Shown piece by piece: positions 25,158 through 32,523 of a stretch of DNA of 34,410 nucleotides (its first letter is position 1; each line of letters starts with the position of its first letter). Made by a program: the position numbers and the translations under genes. The notes beneath the pieces are model-generated. The model made no database searches. It saw only the letters and a program-made list of their open reading frames with translations, and was not told the DNA's origin. Source of the stretch: Thiotrichaceae bacterium UBA973. Its GTDB lineage: Bacteria; Pseudomonadota; Gammaproteobacteria; Eutrophobiales; Eutrophobiaceae. The stretch covers positions 1-34,410 of the forward strand of contig DBBX01000006.1 in NCBI GenBank assembly GCA_002292815.1. The letters are read 5' to 3'.

Positions 25158-26435
25158 ATGCAAATCCATCTTAAAACACTGGGCTGCCGTCTAAATGAGG
25201 CAGAGCTTGAGTCCTGGGCAGAAGGCTTTCAGTTAAAAGGACATGCTTTGACACAAAACGCTGACGAAGCAGACGTCTTGGTCGTTAATACCTGCGCCGT
25301 GACTCAAGAGGCCGTGAAAAAATCACGACAAATAATAAGGCGAACTCATCGGAATAATCCGCAAGCTAAACTTGTCGTCAGTGGTTGTTATGCCAGTCTC
25401 GATGGAAATATTCAAAACGATATTCCGGGAATTGATCTGTTAATCAATAATCAGCAAAAAGATCAGTTGGTTGATATCGCATTAAAAGAACTGAATAGTG
25501 AAAATATGCCCGCTTTATCCACTGAGCCCGGCGAGGCAAGTATATTTAAACGCGGAAGAAATAGAGCATTCATAAAAATACAGGATGGCTGTCGTTACCG
25601 GTGTACATTTTGCATAGTTACTGTCGCAAGAGGCGAAGAGCGTAGCCGTTCAACAGAAGATATTATTAATGAGATCAATCGATATCATCAGCAAGGTGTT
25701 CAAGAGATTGTCCTCACCGGCGTGCATGTTGGTGGTTTTGGCAGCGATATCAATTCGAATTTATATGAATTAATCAGGTCTGTCCTTTCAGACACAGAGG
25801 TACCTCGTATAAGACTTGCCTCTGTTGAGCCTTGGGACTTACCTGATAATTTCTTTGCTCTATTTTCAAATAAACGACTGATGCCACATATGCATCTTCC
25901 ACTGCAAAGTGGCAGCGATAGCGTTTTAAGACGGATGGCTAGACGCTGCAAGACTAATGATTATAAAGAGTTGATATGCCGCGCAAGAAACGAGATTCCA
26001 GATTTTAATTTAACGACCGATATTATTGTTGGATTTCCAGGAGAATCTGACGAAGAGTGGCAAGACTCTATTAAATTTATAGAAGAAACCCTGTTTTCGC
26101 ACATTCATATTTTTACTTATTCAAAACGGGAAGGAACAAAGGCCGCATCATTGTCCAATCAAATCAATGCTACGATAAAAAAAGAACGTAGCCGTCAATT
26201 ACATGCGTTAGCAAAATCTATGCGTCAGACTTGTCTACAAGAACAACTCAATAAATCACACGCTGTTCTTTGGGAAACACGTAATGAAAAGAACGCATGG
26301 ACGGGCTATACAGATAATTTTATTCGAGTTGAATCAAAATATGCTTATGACTTAAATTTAGAAAATAAGATTTCAAATATAAAGATTACCGACATAACTA
26401 CAGATGCGAGTCATTGTATAGCTGAAATTATATAA
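25158..26435 (+). CDS. mtaB: tRNA t6A37 methylthiotransferase MtaB
   Basis: MtaB is a radical-SAM enzyme that converts t6A to ms2t6A at position 37 of ANN-decoding tRNAs. From the chosen ATG it has 425 residues: an N-terminal MTTase domain beginning QIHLKTLGCRLNEAE with cluster cysteines (further ones in VNTCAVT and VSGCYAS), the radical-SAM triad Cys145-Cys149-Cys152 in DGCRYRCTFC, HLPLQSGSD, TTDIIVGFPGE, and a C-terminal TRAM-like region. An in-frame ATG four codons upstream lies inside a likely -10 box, so I prefer the internal one. MiaB is excluded by the CRLNEAE motif and the basic loop ARGEERSR. Confidence 0.93.
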   Translation: MQIHLKTLGCRLNEAELESWAEGFQLKGHALTQNADEADVLVVNTCAVTQEAVKKSRQIIRRTHRNNPQAKLVVSGCYASLDGNIQNDIPGIDLLINNQQKDQLVDIALKELNSENMPALSTEPGEASIFKRGRNRAFIKIQDGCRYRCTFCIVTVARGEERSRSTEDIINEINRYHQQGVQEIVLTGVHVGGFGSDINSNLYELIRSVLSDTEVPRIRLASVEPWDLPDNFFALFSNKRLMPHMHLPLQSGSDSVLRRMARRCKTNDYKELICRARNEIPDFNLTTDIIVGFPGESDEEWQDSIKFIEETLFSHIHIFTYSKREGTKAASLSNQINATIKKERSRQLHALAKSMRQTCLQEQLNKSHAVLWETRNEKNAWTGYTDNFIRVESKYAYDLNLENKISNIKITDITTDASHCIAEII

Positions 26436-26442
26436 AAGTTAC

Positions 26443-26943
26443 TCAATTAGACGCTGCAGTACTCTTTTTATTTTCTTCAATCGTTACGCTTACCTGTTCA
26501 ATTGAGCTCTGTGCAAATTTAACCTTTGCTATTTCATCTTGAATCCCTTTAACGCTCGAGAATGCACCCAACATATCCGGGTTTTTTATTAGCTTATGTG
26601 AATTAAGCATTATCTCACTCATTTTTTTTGCCGTCTCTGGAGCAAACTTTAGTCCCCACATATCATGCTTTAAGCGAGAGAGTCGACGTTTTAGATTTTT
26701 TCGTTCCTTCTCAAGGATTTCATATTCAGCCGTCATCAGCTTTATTTTTTCATCATCGCTCGCCGCATTTAGATTTGCCGTCAAAAAAACGTTCTCACTA
26801 GTAGCGCTTTCTGAAGTTACACCTTGCTCTTTACTGTCTTGTTTTGATGACAACTTGTGATCCCCAACTTGATTTGATGGCCAGAACAAATTCGCTATAA
26901 AAATTATCAGTATGGCAATCACCAAACCTACCATCGCCCTCAT
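26443..26943 (-). CDS. Membrane-anchored coiled-coil protein, unknown function
   Basis: The 166-residue product has one N-terminal membrane segment (about 5-22, VGLVIAILIIFIANLFW), a polar Ser/Lys/Glu linker (about 25-55), and a charged helical region (about 62-100, MTAEYEILEKERKNLKRRLSRL) likely to form a coiled coil, followed by a second helical part. The start is backed by GAGGA nine bases upstream of the ATG. I do not recognise the family. Its stop lies only 7 bases beyond that of the convergent mtaB, and its upstream region contains the first of three TAATGACA motifs. Confidence 0.75.
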   Translation of the reverse strand: MRAMVGLVIAILIIFIANLFWPSNQVGDHKLSSKQDSKEQGVTSESATSENVFLTANLNAASDDEKIKLMTAEYEILEKERKNLKRRLSRLKHDMWGLKFAPETAKKMSEIMLNSHKLIKNPDMLGAFSSVKGIQDEIAKVKFAQSSIEQVSVTIEENKKSTAASN

Positions 26944-26960
26944 GTACTTTTCCTCATTAA

Positions 26961-26977
26961 ATTAATGACACTATTTT
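26961..26977. repeat. Degenerate copy of the TAATGACA palindrome
   Basis: ATTAATGACACTATTTT matches 14 of 17 positions of the core of the perfect palindrome at 27300-27318, in the same orientation. It lies 18 bases upstream of the start of the coiled-coil gene, inside its leader or promoter. This could be a weaker operator copy. Confidence 0.35.
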
Positions 26978-27094
26978 GACACAGTTCACATTTTCTTGTT
27001 AAAGATCGTGAACAGATCATGTTTTTGACAACGATTTCATCTATCCCTCGTTAGTTGTTGTAAGTTCTAACTAAATAACAATGAGGATCTAGCT

Positions 27095-27268
27095 ATGCAG
27101 CTATCTATCTATATTAAAAAACATCTGATCAGCGATATTATTTTTCTTCTGGTTATATCAGGCACAATTTATTTGATTGTCGACACATGGAATAAAATGA
27201 CACTACCTGATGAACCGACAGTAGAGATGATCTCAATTGATGAAAATTCAGACATTGAATTTGGTTAA
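27095..27268 (+). CDS. 57-residue single-pass membrane peptide
   Basis: An ATG preceded by GAGGA at 8 bases opens 57 codons. The peptide has a short basic N-terminus (MQLSIYIKKHLI), one membrane segment (about 13-32, SDIIFLLVISGTIYLIVD) and an acidic C-terminus rich in Asp/Glu (PDEPTVEMISIDENSDIEFG). The good ribosome site and coherent single-pass design support a real gene. I do not recognise it. It is flanked by two TAATGACA elements and is followed by AT-rich DNA before the PilZ-like gene. Confidence 0.6.
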   Translation: MQLSIYIKKHLISDIIFLLVISGTIYLIVDTWNKMTLPDEPTVEMISIDENSDIEFG

Positions 27269-27299
27269 AAGCAAACTTTAATGATATTTAACAAACATC

Positions 27300-27318
27300 T
27301 AAATAATGACATTATTTA
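27300..27318. repeat. 19-base perfect palindrome, possible operator
   Basis: TAAATAATG-A-CATTATTTA is two 9-base half-sites around a single A. A one-base centre cannot form an RNA hairpin loop, so a protein-binding DNA site is the likelier reading. It lies 162 bases upstream of the PilZ-like gene. Confidence 0.5.
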
Positions 27319-27425
27319 TATATATATCAATATGATACGATGTATTAGTTAATCTTTATTTTAATGTTATTACTAGATAACAATCATAAATAGTTGATAT
27401 TTTTAAATTTTTACTTGATTTATTG

Positions 27426-27438
27426 TAAATAATGACAT
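27426..27438. repeat. Second TAAATAATGACAT copy near the PilZ-like gene
   Basis: The 13 bases TAAATAATGACAT are repeated exactly from 27300-27312, in direct orientation 126 bases downstream and 42 bases before the PilZ-like start. Here only the left half-site and centre are kept; the right half is not palindromic. Confidence 0.5.
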
Positions 27439-27479
27439 AAAACTATATCAATAAGTCCTTGATTCATTGGGAGATCATC

Positions 27480-27995
27480 ATGTTAGCTGATGTAAGTCTA
27501 AGCCGTACTTCTTATCACCCCGGAGCTGGGTCTGTTTCACCGCCCATATCATCCGGTCAATCGATAAATTTTGAGAATGAATTACTCGTAGGTTTTATTA
27601 AACATCCTGATCGATTTCCATTGCAGTTTAGGCGTTTACGTTTTTGGGAACGATCAAAGATAGAAGATTCTCAAACTTCAAATATTGGTTTGACCTTCTC
27701 AGCCAATGAATATCAAAAGCCAGGCAGCATCATTGAAGTAACCATTCCTACTCGTAAAGAAACACACCAGTTTTTAGGTAAAACGGTCATGGTTAAGGAA
27801 ACTGATAACAATTTTGAGATAGGGATATGGTTGCTAAATGCTGAAGACAGTCCGAAATTAAGGATCGTTGAACAAATTTGTCATATCGAGCTCTATCTGA
27901 ACGACAAGCGTTATAAAGAAGGCCCTTTCTTAAGTAAGGAAAAATTAACTGAAGAATGGATTAGCCGTTATGCCAGCAGTTTCCCAATAAACTAA
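27480..27995 (+). CDS. Divergent PilZ-like domain protein
   Basis: The 171-residue product starts at an ATG with GGGAG 7 bases upstream; a frame opening at 27459 adds seven residues and would cover that ribosome site. After a Ser/Pro-rich N-terminus (about 1-28) there is a beta-rich region (about 40-130) with PLQFRRLRFWERSK, SNIGLTFSANEYQKPGSIIEVTIPT and NFEIGIWLLN, which resembles a PilZ fold. The usual c-di-GMP motif (RxxxR then D/NxSxxG) is only partly visible, so binding is doubtful. PilZ is a tentative call. A 46-codon gene follows after 25 bases. Confidence 0.6.
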   Translation: MLADVSLSRTSYHPGAGSVSPPISSGQSINFENELLVGFIKHPDRFPLQFRRLRFWERSKIEDSQTSNIGLTFSANEYQKPGSIIEVTIPTRKETHQFLGKTVMVKETDNNFEIGIWLLNAEDSPKLRIVEQICHIELYLNDKRYKEGPFLSKEKLTEEWISRYASSFPIN

Positions 27996-28020
27996 TTAAC
28001 AAAAAAACCGGAGATATAAT

Positions 28021-28161
28021 ATGAATTATATAAGAACATCATCAGGCTGTATGATGGCCATTAACATTAAATCCAATGCGCTTACTGCGACTAATAAACA
28101 AAAGACAACAGCTAAACCTAATAAAAAACTAAAAAAAGATTCATCATCCTATCTGAAATAA
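28021..28161 (+). CDS. 46-residue basic peptide
   Basis: An ATG with GGAGA 6 bases upstream opens 46 codons just after the PilZ-like gene, on the same strand. The N-terminal third is uncharged to weakly hydrophobic (MNYIRTSSGCMMAINI) with one Cys; the rest is strongly basic and low in complexity (Lys about one quarter of residues 21-46, many Thr/Asn/Ser). The strong ribosome site is the main support. No family is recognised. It could be a small regulatory or nucleic-acid-binding peptide, or a non-functional ORF. Confidence 0.5.
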   Translation: MNYIRTSSGCMMAINIKSNALTATNKQKTTAKPNKKLKKDSSSYLK

Positions 28162-28199
28162 CTCATTAAATTTATCTTCAGCCAATGGCGAATTAACTA

Positions 28200-28838
28200 T
28201 TAGCTAAAACAACTAACGCCCGTACCACCTAAACCGCAATAACCTGCTGGATTTTTTGCAAGATACTGTTGATGGTATGACTCTGCATAATAAAATTCTG
28301 GTGCATCAATTATTTCAGTCGTAATTGAAGAAAAACCCGCTCCATCAAGTTTAACTTGGTAATCATCTCTAAAAGATTGTGCTATTTCTTTTTGTTCATC
28401 ATTAAAAACATAAATTCCAGAGCGGTACTGTGTACCAGCATCATTCCCCTGCCGCATGCCTTGTGTTGGATTGTGGGATTCCCAAAAAACACCTAATAGC
28501 TGCATAAAACTAATTTCCTCTGCAATGTAGTTCACAAGCACCACTTCGTTATGCCCGGTCATGCCAGTGCACACTTCTTCATAAATTGGGTTTGGTGTCA
28601 GCCCGCCAGCGTAACCAACTGCAGTTGAATAAACGCCCGCTAATTTCCAAAACTTTCTTTCAGCACCCCAAAAGCAACCTAGGCCGAATATGACTTGTTC
28701 TATGTCTTCAGAGAATGGCGGTTTGATTGAGTTGCCATTAACAAAATGCTGATTATCAACAATTACCGGTGTCTGTCGTCCAGGTAACGCTTCATCAACA
28801 CGTGGTAATTGTGATTTTTTATTTAATCCAAATATCAT
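28200..28838 (-). CDS. msrA: Peptide methionine-S-sulfoxide reductase MsrA
   Basis: MsrA reduces methionine-S-sulfoxide, free or in proteins, using thioredoxin. The 212-residue protein has nucleophile Cys55 in GLGCFWGAE, EVCTGMTGHNEVV, FWESHNPTQGMRQGND, and the resolving cysteines Cys201 and Cys210 in GYCGLGGTGVSC. Length equals the E. coli enzyme. No signal peptide is present, so it is cytosolic. It lies 41 bases downstream of the BPSS1780-type gene on the same strand and may share its transcript. Confidence 0.96.
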   Translation of the reverse strand: MIFGLNKKSQLPRVDEALPGRQTPVIVDNQHFVNGNSIKPPFSEDIEQVIFGLGCFWGAERKFWKLAGVYSTAVGYAGGLTPNPIYEEVCTGMTGHNEVVLVNYIAEEISFMQLLGVFWESHNPTQGMRQGNDAGTQYRSGIYVFNDEQKEIAQSFRDDYQVKLDGAGFSSITTEIIDAPEFYYAESYHQQYLAKNPAGYCGLGGTGVSCFS

Positions 28839-28879
28839 GCATAGCTCTGATTAAGATCTGAGCCTCAAGTTCATAAATA

Positions 28880-29635
28880 CTAACGAGGCAATAATTGCGT
28901 TGGGTCATCACTTATATCACTCTTAAAACAATCCAAGTATGAAACATACACACTAGCACTGAGTACCGGGAGCAACACCAAATAACCCAACATGAATGGT
29001 ATTGAAGCTAAAATTGCCAAGATAAAAACAACAATACCGTACAAGGCAAAAGGTAATATATTTTTCAGGCAAGCATTAAAACTTAATAGCATCGCCGAAA
29101 CAGGTGTTTCTTCACTGGAAATAATGATGGTAGGCGCAAACCAAATCGCCATGATACAAGGCGTGAATAAAGTTATTGCGATTAATGAAAGCAGCATTAA
29201 GTCTGTCGCATAGGCAGAAACATCTTCAATGCTTGCCTGCTCAATTTCTTGAAAAAATTCGAAACCGCCCAACATAACAAAGGCGAGGACTCCTACTAGG
29301 ATAATAACCGTGAAAGTAATGATAGTGTAAAACACGCCCAGCATAGCGAGGCGTTTAAAATAAGGCTCTTTGAAACCGGCAAACATATGTTGAAACTCGA
29401 AAGAACCGCCTTCTTTATGAGCGATACACCCGAGCATAAAACCACCAACAATGACCGGGTAAAAAATATTTAATACAATCCCGCCTAAAGGAATAATGCC
29501 GACGACCATAGAGATTAAAAAAAATACGACCATCGCCGCAATCCAGCCTAGTGGATTCCGTCTAAAATAAGGCCATGCTTCTGCAATCCAGGCATATCCC
29601 CTGCCAAAACTCGTAGTCTGTATGCATAAGCTCAT
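28880..29635 (-). CDS. BPSS1780-type integral membrane protein
   Basis: The 251-residue protein begins with an amphipathic stretch (GRGYAWIAEAWPYFRRNPLGW) followed by about six membrane segments. This opening and layout match the uncharacterised BPSS1780 family of proteobacterial membrane proteins. A strong ribosome site, GGAGGGG, precedes the ATG. The role is unknown; no catalytic motif is visible. It is divergent from the permease gene, with 111 bases between them. Confidence 0.75.
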   Translation of the reverse strand: MSLCIQTTSFGRGYAWIAEAWPYFRRNPLGWIAAMVVFFLISMVVGIIPLGGIVLNIFYPVIVGGFMLGCIAHKEGGSFEFQHMFAGFKEPYFKRLAMLGVFYTIITFTVIILVGVLAFVMLGGFEFFQEIEQASIEDVSAYATDLMLLSLIAITLFTPCIMAIWFAPTIIISSEETPVSAMLLSFNACLKNILPFALYGIVVFILAILASIPFMLGYLVLLPVLSASVYVSYLDCFKSDISDDPTQLLPR

Positions 29636-29746
29636 AACGCCCCTCCACCGCTTTATTTATAGGATTATTTTAAACTGCTTTTTTACAGGTAAAATATCTA
29701 CATAAGCATATCGCATTTGTCTAATGGATTCTGTTAAGTTTACCCT

Positions 29747-30469
29747 ATGATTTTCTCGCTTCTATTCATGTTTGGACTGATTGCCTGGTTTTTTAGTACT
29801 GTCGCAGCTGGTGGCGCAGCCACTTTGTTAATTCCAGTCATTACTTTCTTATTAGGTGCACAAATGGTCGCACCAATCATCTCAATCGCCGCATTATTTG
29901 CAAACCCATCACGCGCTGTGATCTTTAGAAAAAACATTGATTGGCAAGTCATACGTCATTTACTCCCTGGCAGCATTATTGGTGCGGTAATGGGGTCTTG
30001 GTCTTTAACTCAGACTAATACCCAGATTATCCAGATATTGCTTGGTTTGTTCTTAATCACCTATGTTTTGCAGGATCGGTTTAGCAAAGTGAAATTGGCC
30101 ATAAAAATGAAGTTAATCTGGTTTTTCCCATTAGGACTATCTGTTTCTTTCCTATCAGGCCTGATTGGCGCTACTGGACCCGTACACAACCCCTTTATGC
30201 TGAACTATGGCCTTGAGAAAGAACATCTTGTAGGAACAAAGGCAATAAACTCACTGATAATGCAGCTCACAAAGTTAATCAGCTATGGCGCATTTGGTGC
30301 GCTTAGCTTACAAATTGCTAGTTTTGGTGTTGCTCTTGGATTGGGTGCCGTAGTGGGTGTGTTTCTGGCTAGAAAACAGCTTAGCAGGGTTGATAGCCAA
30401 CAATTCAGGCAGTATACCCTTATTTTAATGTTCATCAGCGGCATAGCCATGCTTTACAAAGCACTCTAG
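29747..30469 (+). CDS. TauE/SafE family sulfite/anion permease
   Basis: The 240-residue protein has about eight membrane segments and the two repeats typical of TauE/SafE (DUF81): AAGGAATLLIPVITFLLGAQ with a following PSRAVIFRKNIDW, and SGLIGATGPVHNPFMLNYGLEK. These proteins export or import small sulphur anions such as sulfite or sulfoacetate; the substrate is not predictable here. No sulphur-metabolism gene adjoins it. The start lacks a clear Shine-Dalgarno. Confidence 0.85.
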   Translation: MIFSLLFMFGLIAWFFSTVAAGGAATLLIPVITFLLGAQMVAPIISIAALFANPSRAVIFRKNIDWQVIRHLLPGSIIGAVMGSWSLTQTNTQIIQILLGLFLITYVLQDRFSKVKLAIKMKLIWFFPLGLSVSFLSGLIGATGPVHNPFMLNYGLEKEHLVGTKAINSLIMQLTKLISYGAFGALSLQIASFGVALGLGAVVGVFLARKQLSRVDSQQFRQYTLILMFISGIAMLYKAL

Positions 30470-30548
30470 GTACCCTTCTTTGTAAAAACCCATGCTCTTC
30501 GCAAAGCATTGAAAATAATCAGTATATCAATATATTACTAATATTTTA

Positions 30549-30576
30549 TTGCAGTGCACCAAATATGGTCTACAAT
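30549..30576 (+). promoter_or_regulatory. Candidate promoter of the short-chain dehydrogenase
   Basis: TTGCAG (-35), a 16-base spacer and TACAAT (-10, 5/6) precede the gene and would give a leader of about 34 bases. An in-frame GTG at 30554 lies inside this promoter, supporting the ATG at 30617 as the true start. Confidence 0.45.
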
Positions 30577-30616
30577 GAGCTCTAAATTCATTTTCCATTG
30601 CATTCAAGAGGTAAAC

Positions 30617-31432
30617 ATGGAAATCAAAGATAGAGTTGCATTAGTTACTGGTGGCGCGAGTGGTATTGGCCGGGCTGCTTCATTTGAATTGGCAAAACGC
30701 GGTGTTAAAGCAATCGCCATGGTTGATATAACGCCTGATATTGAAATTGCCGCAGAACAGGTCAATAGCGAAGTCGATGCCAAGATTGCTATTCCTTTCC
30801 AGGGTGATGTCACCGATGAGAAGTTTCGCGAAGAAGTATTTGCCAAGATGACGAAAGAATATGGCATGGTTAGTATCTGTGTGCCAGCAGCAGGCATTAC
30901 ACGTGATTCACTTGCTGTTAAAGTCGATAAAGAAACAAAGAAAGCGAGCATATACCCTATTGAAAACTTCAAAAAAGTGGTCGATGTCAATCTTATCGCG
31001 CCAATTTATTGGGGCATGGAGATGATCGCCAAGATTGCAGAAGATCGCGCTCAGCGTGGTCAGAAGAAATGGAATCCGGATGAAGGCGTTCAAGGTACCG
31101 TCGTATTCATCGGTTCAATCTCTTCACAGGGCAATAAAGGACAAGTTTCTTATGCCTCGACTAAAGCAGGTATTGAAGGCGCATCAGCAACATTGAGTAA
31201 GGAAGCCATCTTCCATGGTGTCCGGTGTGGTGTTATTCATCCTGGCTTCACTGATACACCTATGGTGAGAGCAATGGGCGAAGAATATATCGAAAAACAT
31301 GTGCTACCGACAACACAGTTAGGCCGTTTAATCAGACCTACTGAAATCGCTGACGCTATTTGTTTTATGATCCACAACTCTGCAGTAAGTGGCGGGTTGT
31401 GGGCTGACGCAGGTTGGCAACCATCTCCTTAA
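30617..31432 (+). CDS. Short-chain dehydrogenase/reductase (FabG/PhaB-like)
   Basis: The 271-residue NAD(P)-dependent oxidoreductase starts at an ATG with AGAGG 6 bases upstream. TGGASGIG at residues 11-18 binds the cofactor, and the active-site Tyr179 and Lys183 are in YASTKAG, with the catalytic Ser in FIGSISSQG. CVPAAGITRD replaces the common NNAG. A segment around residues 135-158 (AQRGQKKWNPDEGVQG) lengthens it relative to FabG (244). The substrate is unknown; 3-oxoacyl or acetoacetyl reduction is one option. A terminator follows at once, so the gene is probably monocistronic. Confidence 0.87.
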   Translation: MEIKDRVALVTGGASGIGRAASFELAKRGVKAIAMVDITPDIEIAAEQVNSEVDAKIAIPFQGDVTDEKFREEVFAKMTKEYGMVSICVPAAGITRDSLAVKVDKETKKASIYPIENFKKVVDVNLIAPIYWGMEMIAKIAEDRAQRGQKKWNPDEGVQGTVVFIGSISSQGNKGQVSYASTKAGIEGASATLSKEAIFHGVRCGVIHPGFTDTPMVRAMGEEYIEKHVLPTTQLGRLIRPTEIADAICFMIHNSAVSGGLWADAGWQPSP

Positions 31433-31443
31433 AAGCATTTTAA

Positions 31444-31474
31444 AATAGCCCTACTTAGTTTGAGTAGGGCTATT
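31444..31474. terminator. Bidirectional terminator between convergent genes
   Basis: AATAGCCCTACT and AGTAGGGCTATT form a perfect 12-bp stem with a 7-base loop. On the minus strand the stem runs into TTTTAAAAT; on the plus strand into CTATTCTATT. It lies 11 bases after the dehydrogenase stop and abuts the stop of the zinc-finger gene, so it serves both. Confidence 0.85.
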
Positions 31475-31822
31475 CTATTCTCTACTCTCAGCACAATTGA
31501 TACAGAGTAAGGTAGATGGATCAAACTTCAACCTTGCGGTTGATATTGGCTCATCACATTCCAAACAATTTCCAAAATGTTCATTATTAATTCGCTCCAA
31601 AGCGGCATTAATCCTTAACACCTCACTCTCTCTCCTGCGTTTCGTCTCTATCGACATAGCCTGCGCCTGCATGGCATCCATTCTGGATAGCCGACCAACC
31701 CTAGTTTGGTCCAACTCAACTGGTTTAGCTGCAGCGTCTCCTGTCTCAGCAAGTTCATTTAATTCTACTAGCCTTTGAGCTAGTCGTTCCCTGAAGAAAT
31801 GAAGATCTAAATTTTGTTCCAT
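31475..31822 (-). CDS. DksA/TraR-family C4 zinc-finger protein
   Basis: The 115-residue protein has an N-terminal helical region (LAQRLVELNELAE), the segment DQTRVGRLSRMDAMQAQAM found in short DksA-like proteins, and a C-terminal four-cysteine zinc finger: Cys86, Cys89, Cys107 and Cys110 (NCLECDEPI... LLCINC). Such proteins may bind the RNA polymerase secondary channel as DksA does, but it is shorter than DksA (151) and its coiled coil lacks an obvious DxxDxA tip. A TraR-like transcription modulator is the best guess. Confidence 0.85.
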   Translation of the reverse strand: MEQNLDLHFFRERLAQRLVELNELAETGDAAAKPVELDQTRVGRLSRMDAMQAQAMSIETKRRRESEVLRINAALERINNEHFGNCLECDEPISTARLKFDPSTLLCINCAESRE

Positions 31823-31847
31823 AACTATGCTAATTCAATCAATAGCA

Positions 31848-32213
31848 CTATGGACAGGCTTCATCGCTATAGTCTGTTAATTTAATTTGTTTTAAATCTG
31901 GATATGCTTCATCACGAAAATAGAGCCAGTTTTCCTCATGTAAAGAATCAAAAGTTCCACCATTTTTTACATCTACAAAGACCCAGCGTTTTAGATCACT
32001 ATCAATAGACTTATGTTTTATGCATGCCAGAATCCATTTCGCACTGAAGCCCATCTTTAATATTGAAGCTTCTATCATGGTAATATTTTCGCGATTAACC
32101 ACAAAGTATTCGCCAGATTCATTCTGCTTTAAGACATGACGTCCAGGTAAATCCTGGGCAAACAATTGACAAGAAATAAACATTGTAAAAAAAAACACCA
32201 TAATTCTATTCAT
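31848..32213 (-). CDS. Small exported protein of unknown function
   Basis: The 121-residue product has a signal peptide (MNRIMVFFFTMFISCQLFAQ, cleavage after LFA). The remaining ~100 residues are mixed alpha/beta, rich in Lys, Asp and aromatic residues, with two Cys (LACIKHK and DEACP at the end). I do not recognise the family. It lies 25 bases upstream of the zinc-finger gene on the same strand and may be co-transcribed. Confidence 0.65.
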   Translation of the reverse strand: MNRIMVFFFTMFISCQLFAQDLPGRHVLKQNESGEYFVVNRENITMIEASILKMGFSAKWILACIKHKSIDSDLKRWVFVDVKNGGTFDSLHEENWLYFRDEAYPDLKQIKLTDYSDEACP

Positions 32214-32523
32214 ATCTACTTAAACCCTTAGTCAAAAATATTAAAATTGCTACTTGATAAACTACTATAAAAATAACTGCCCGCAATGGCAACAGGATGT
32301 ATGTAAAGTCTGTTCTCGTTAGAGGAATGTCTAATCTGTGTTGTATGAGTCCATTTTGAATGATTTTGCAGCTATCTGATCAAAACCGACTTGAAAATAA
32401 ACGGATATTATCGATATTTATGAAAAATGAGACTCAGCGGTTAGATTTGCAATGAATAATCTTTGCCATTAGTTGCCGTATCTTTTAAGATTTCTAAATA
32501 TTATTAAGGACTTAAAGAAGGTT
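32214..32523. other. 310-base divergent control region
   Basis: This lies between two divergent genes. It is AT-rich and has no ORF worth calling. TTGAAA at 32391-32396 with TATTTA 18 bases on (32415-32420) is a weak plus-strand promoter candidate, and TATCGATA is a short palindrome within it. The AAGAAGG ribosome site of the next gene is just before its ATG. I see no hairpin terminator. Confidence 0.4.

Noticed and set aside
27300..27318. Palindrome as a transcription terminator of the small membrane peptide gene
   Set aside because: The stem is almost wholly A/T and has a one-base centre, so it would not make a stable RNA hairpin.
27268..27479. AT-rich stretch as a replication origin
   Set aside because: No DnaA boxes were noticed and no origin-linked genes (dnaA, dnaN, gidA) are nearby.
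30554..30616. GTG start giving a longer dehydrogenase
   Set aside because: It lies inside the likely promoter and the later ATG has AGAGG at good spacing and fits the family N-terminus.
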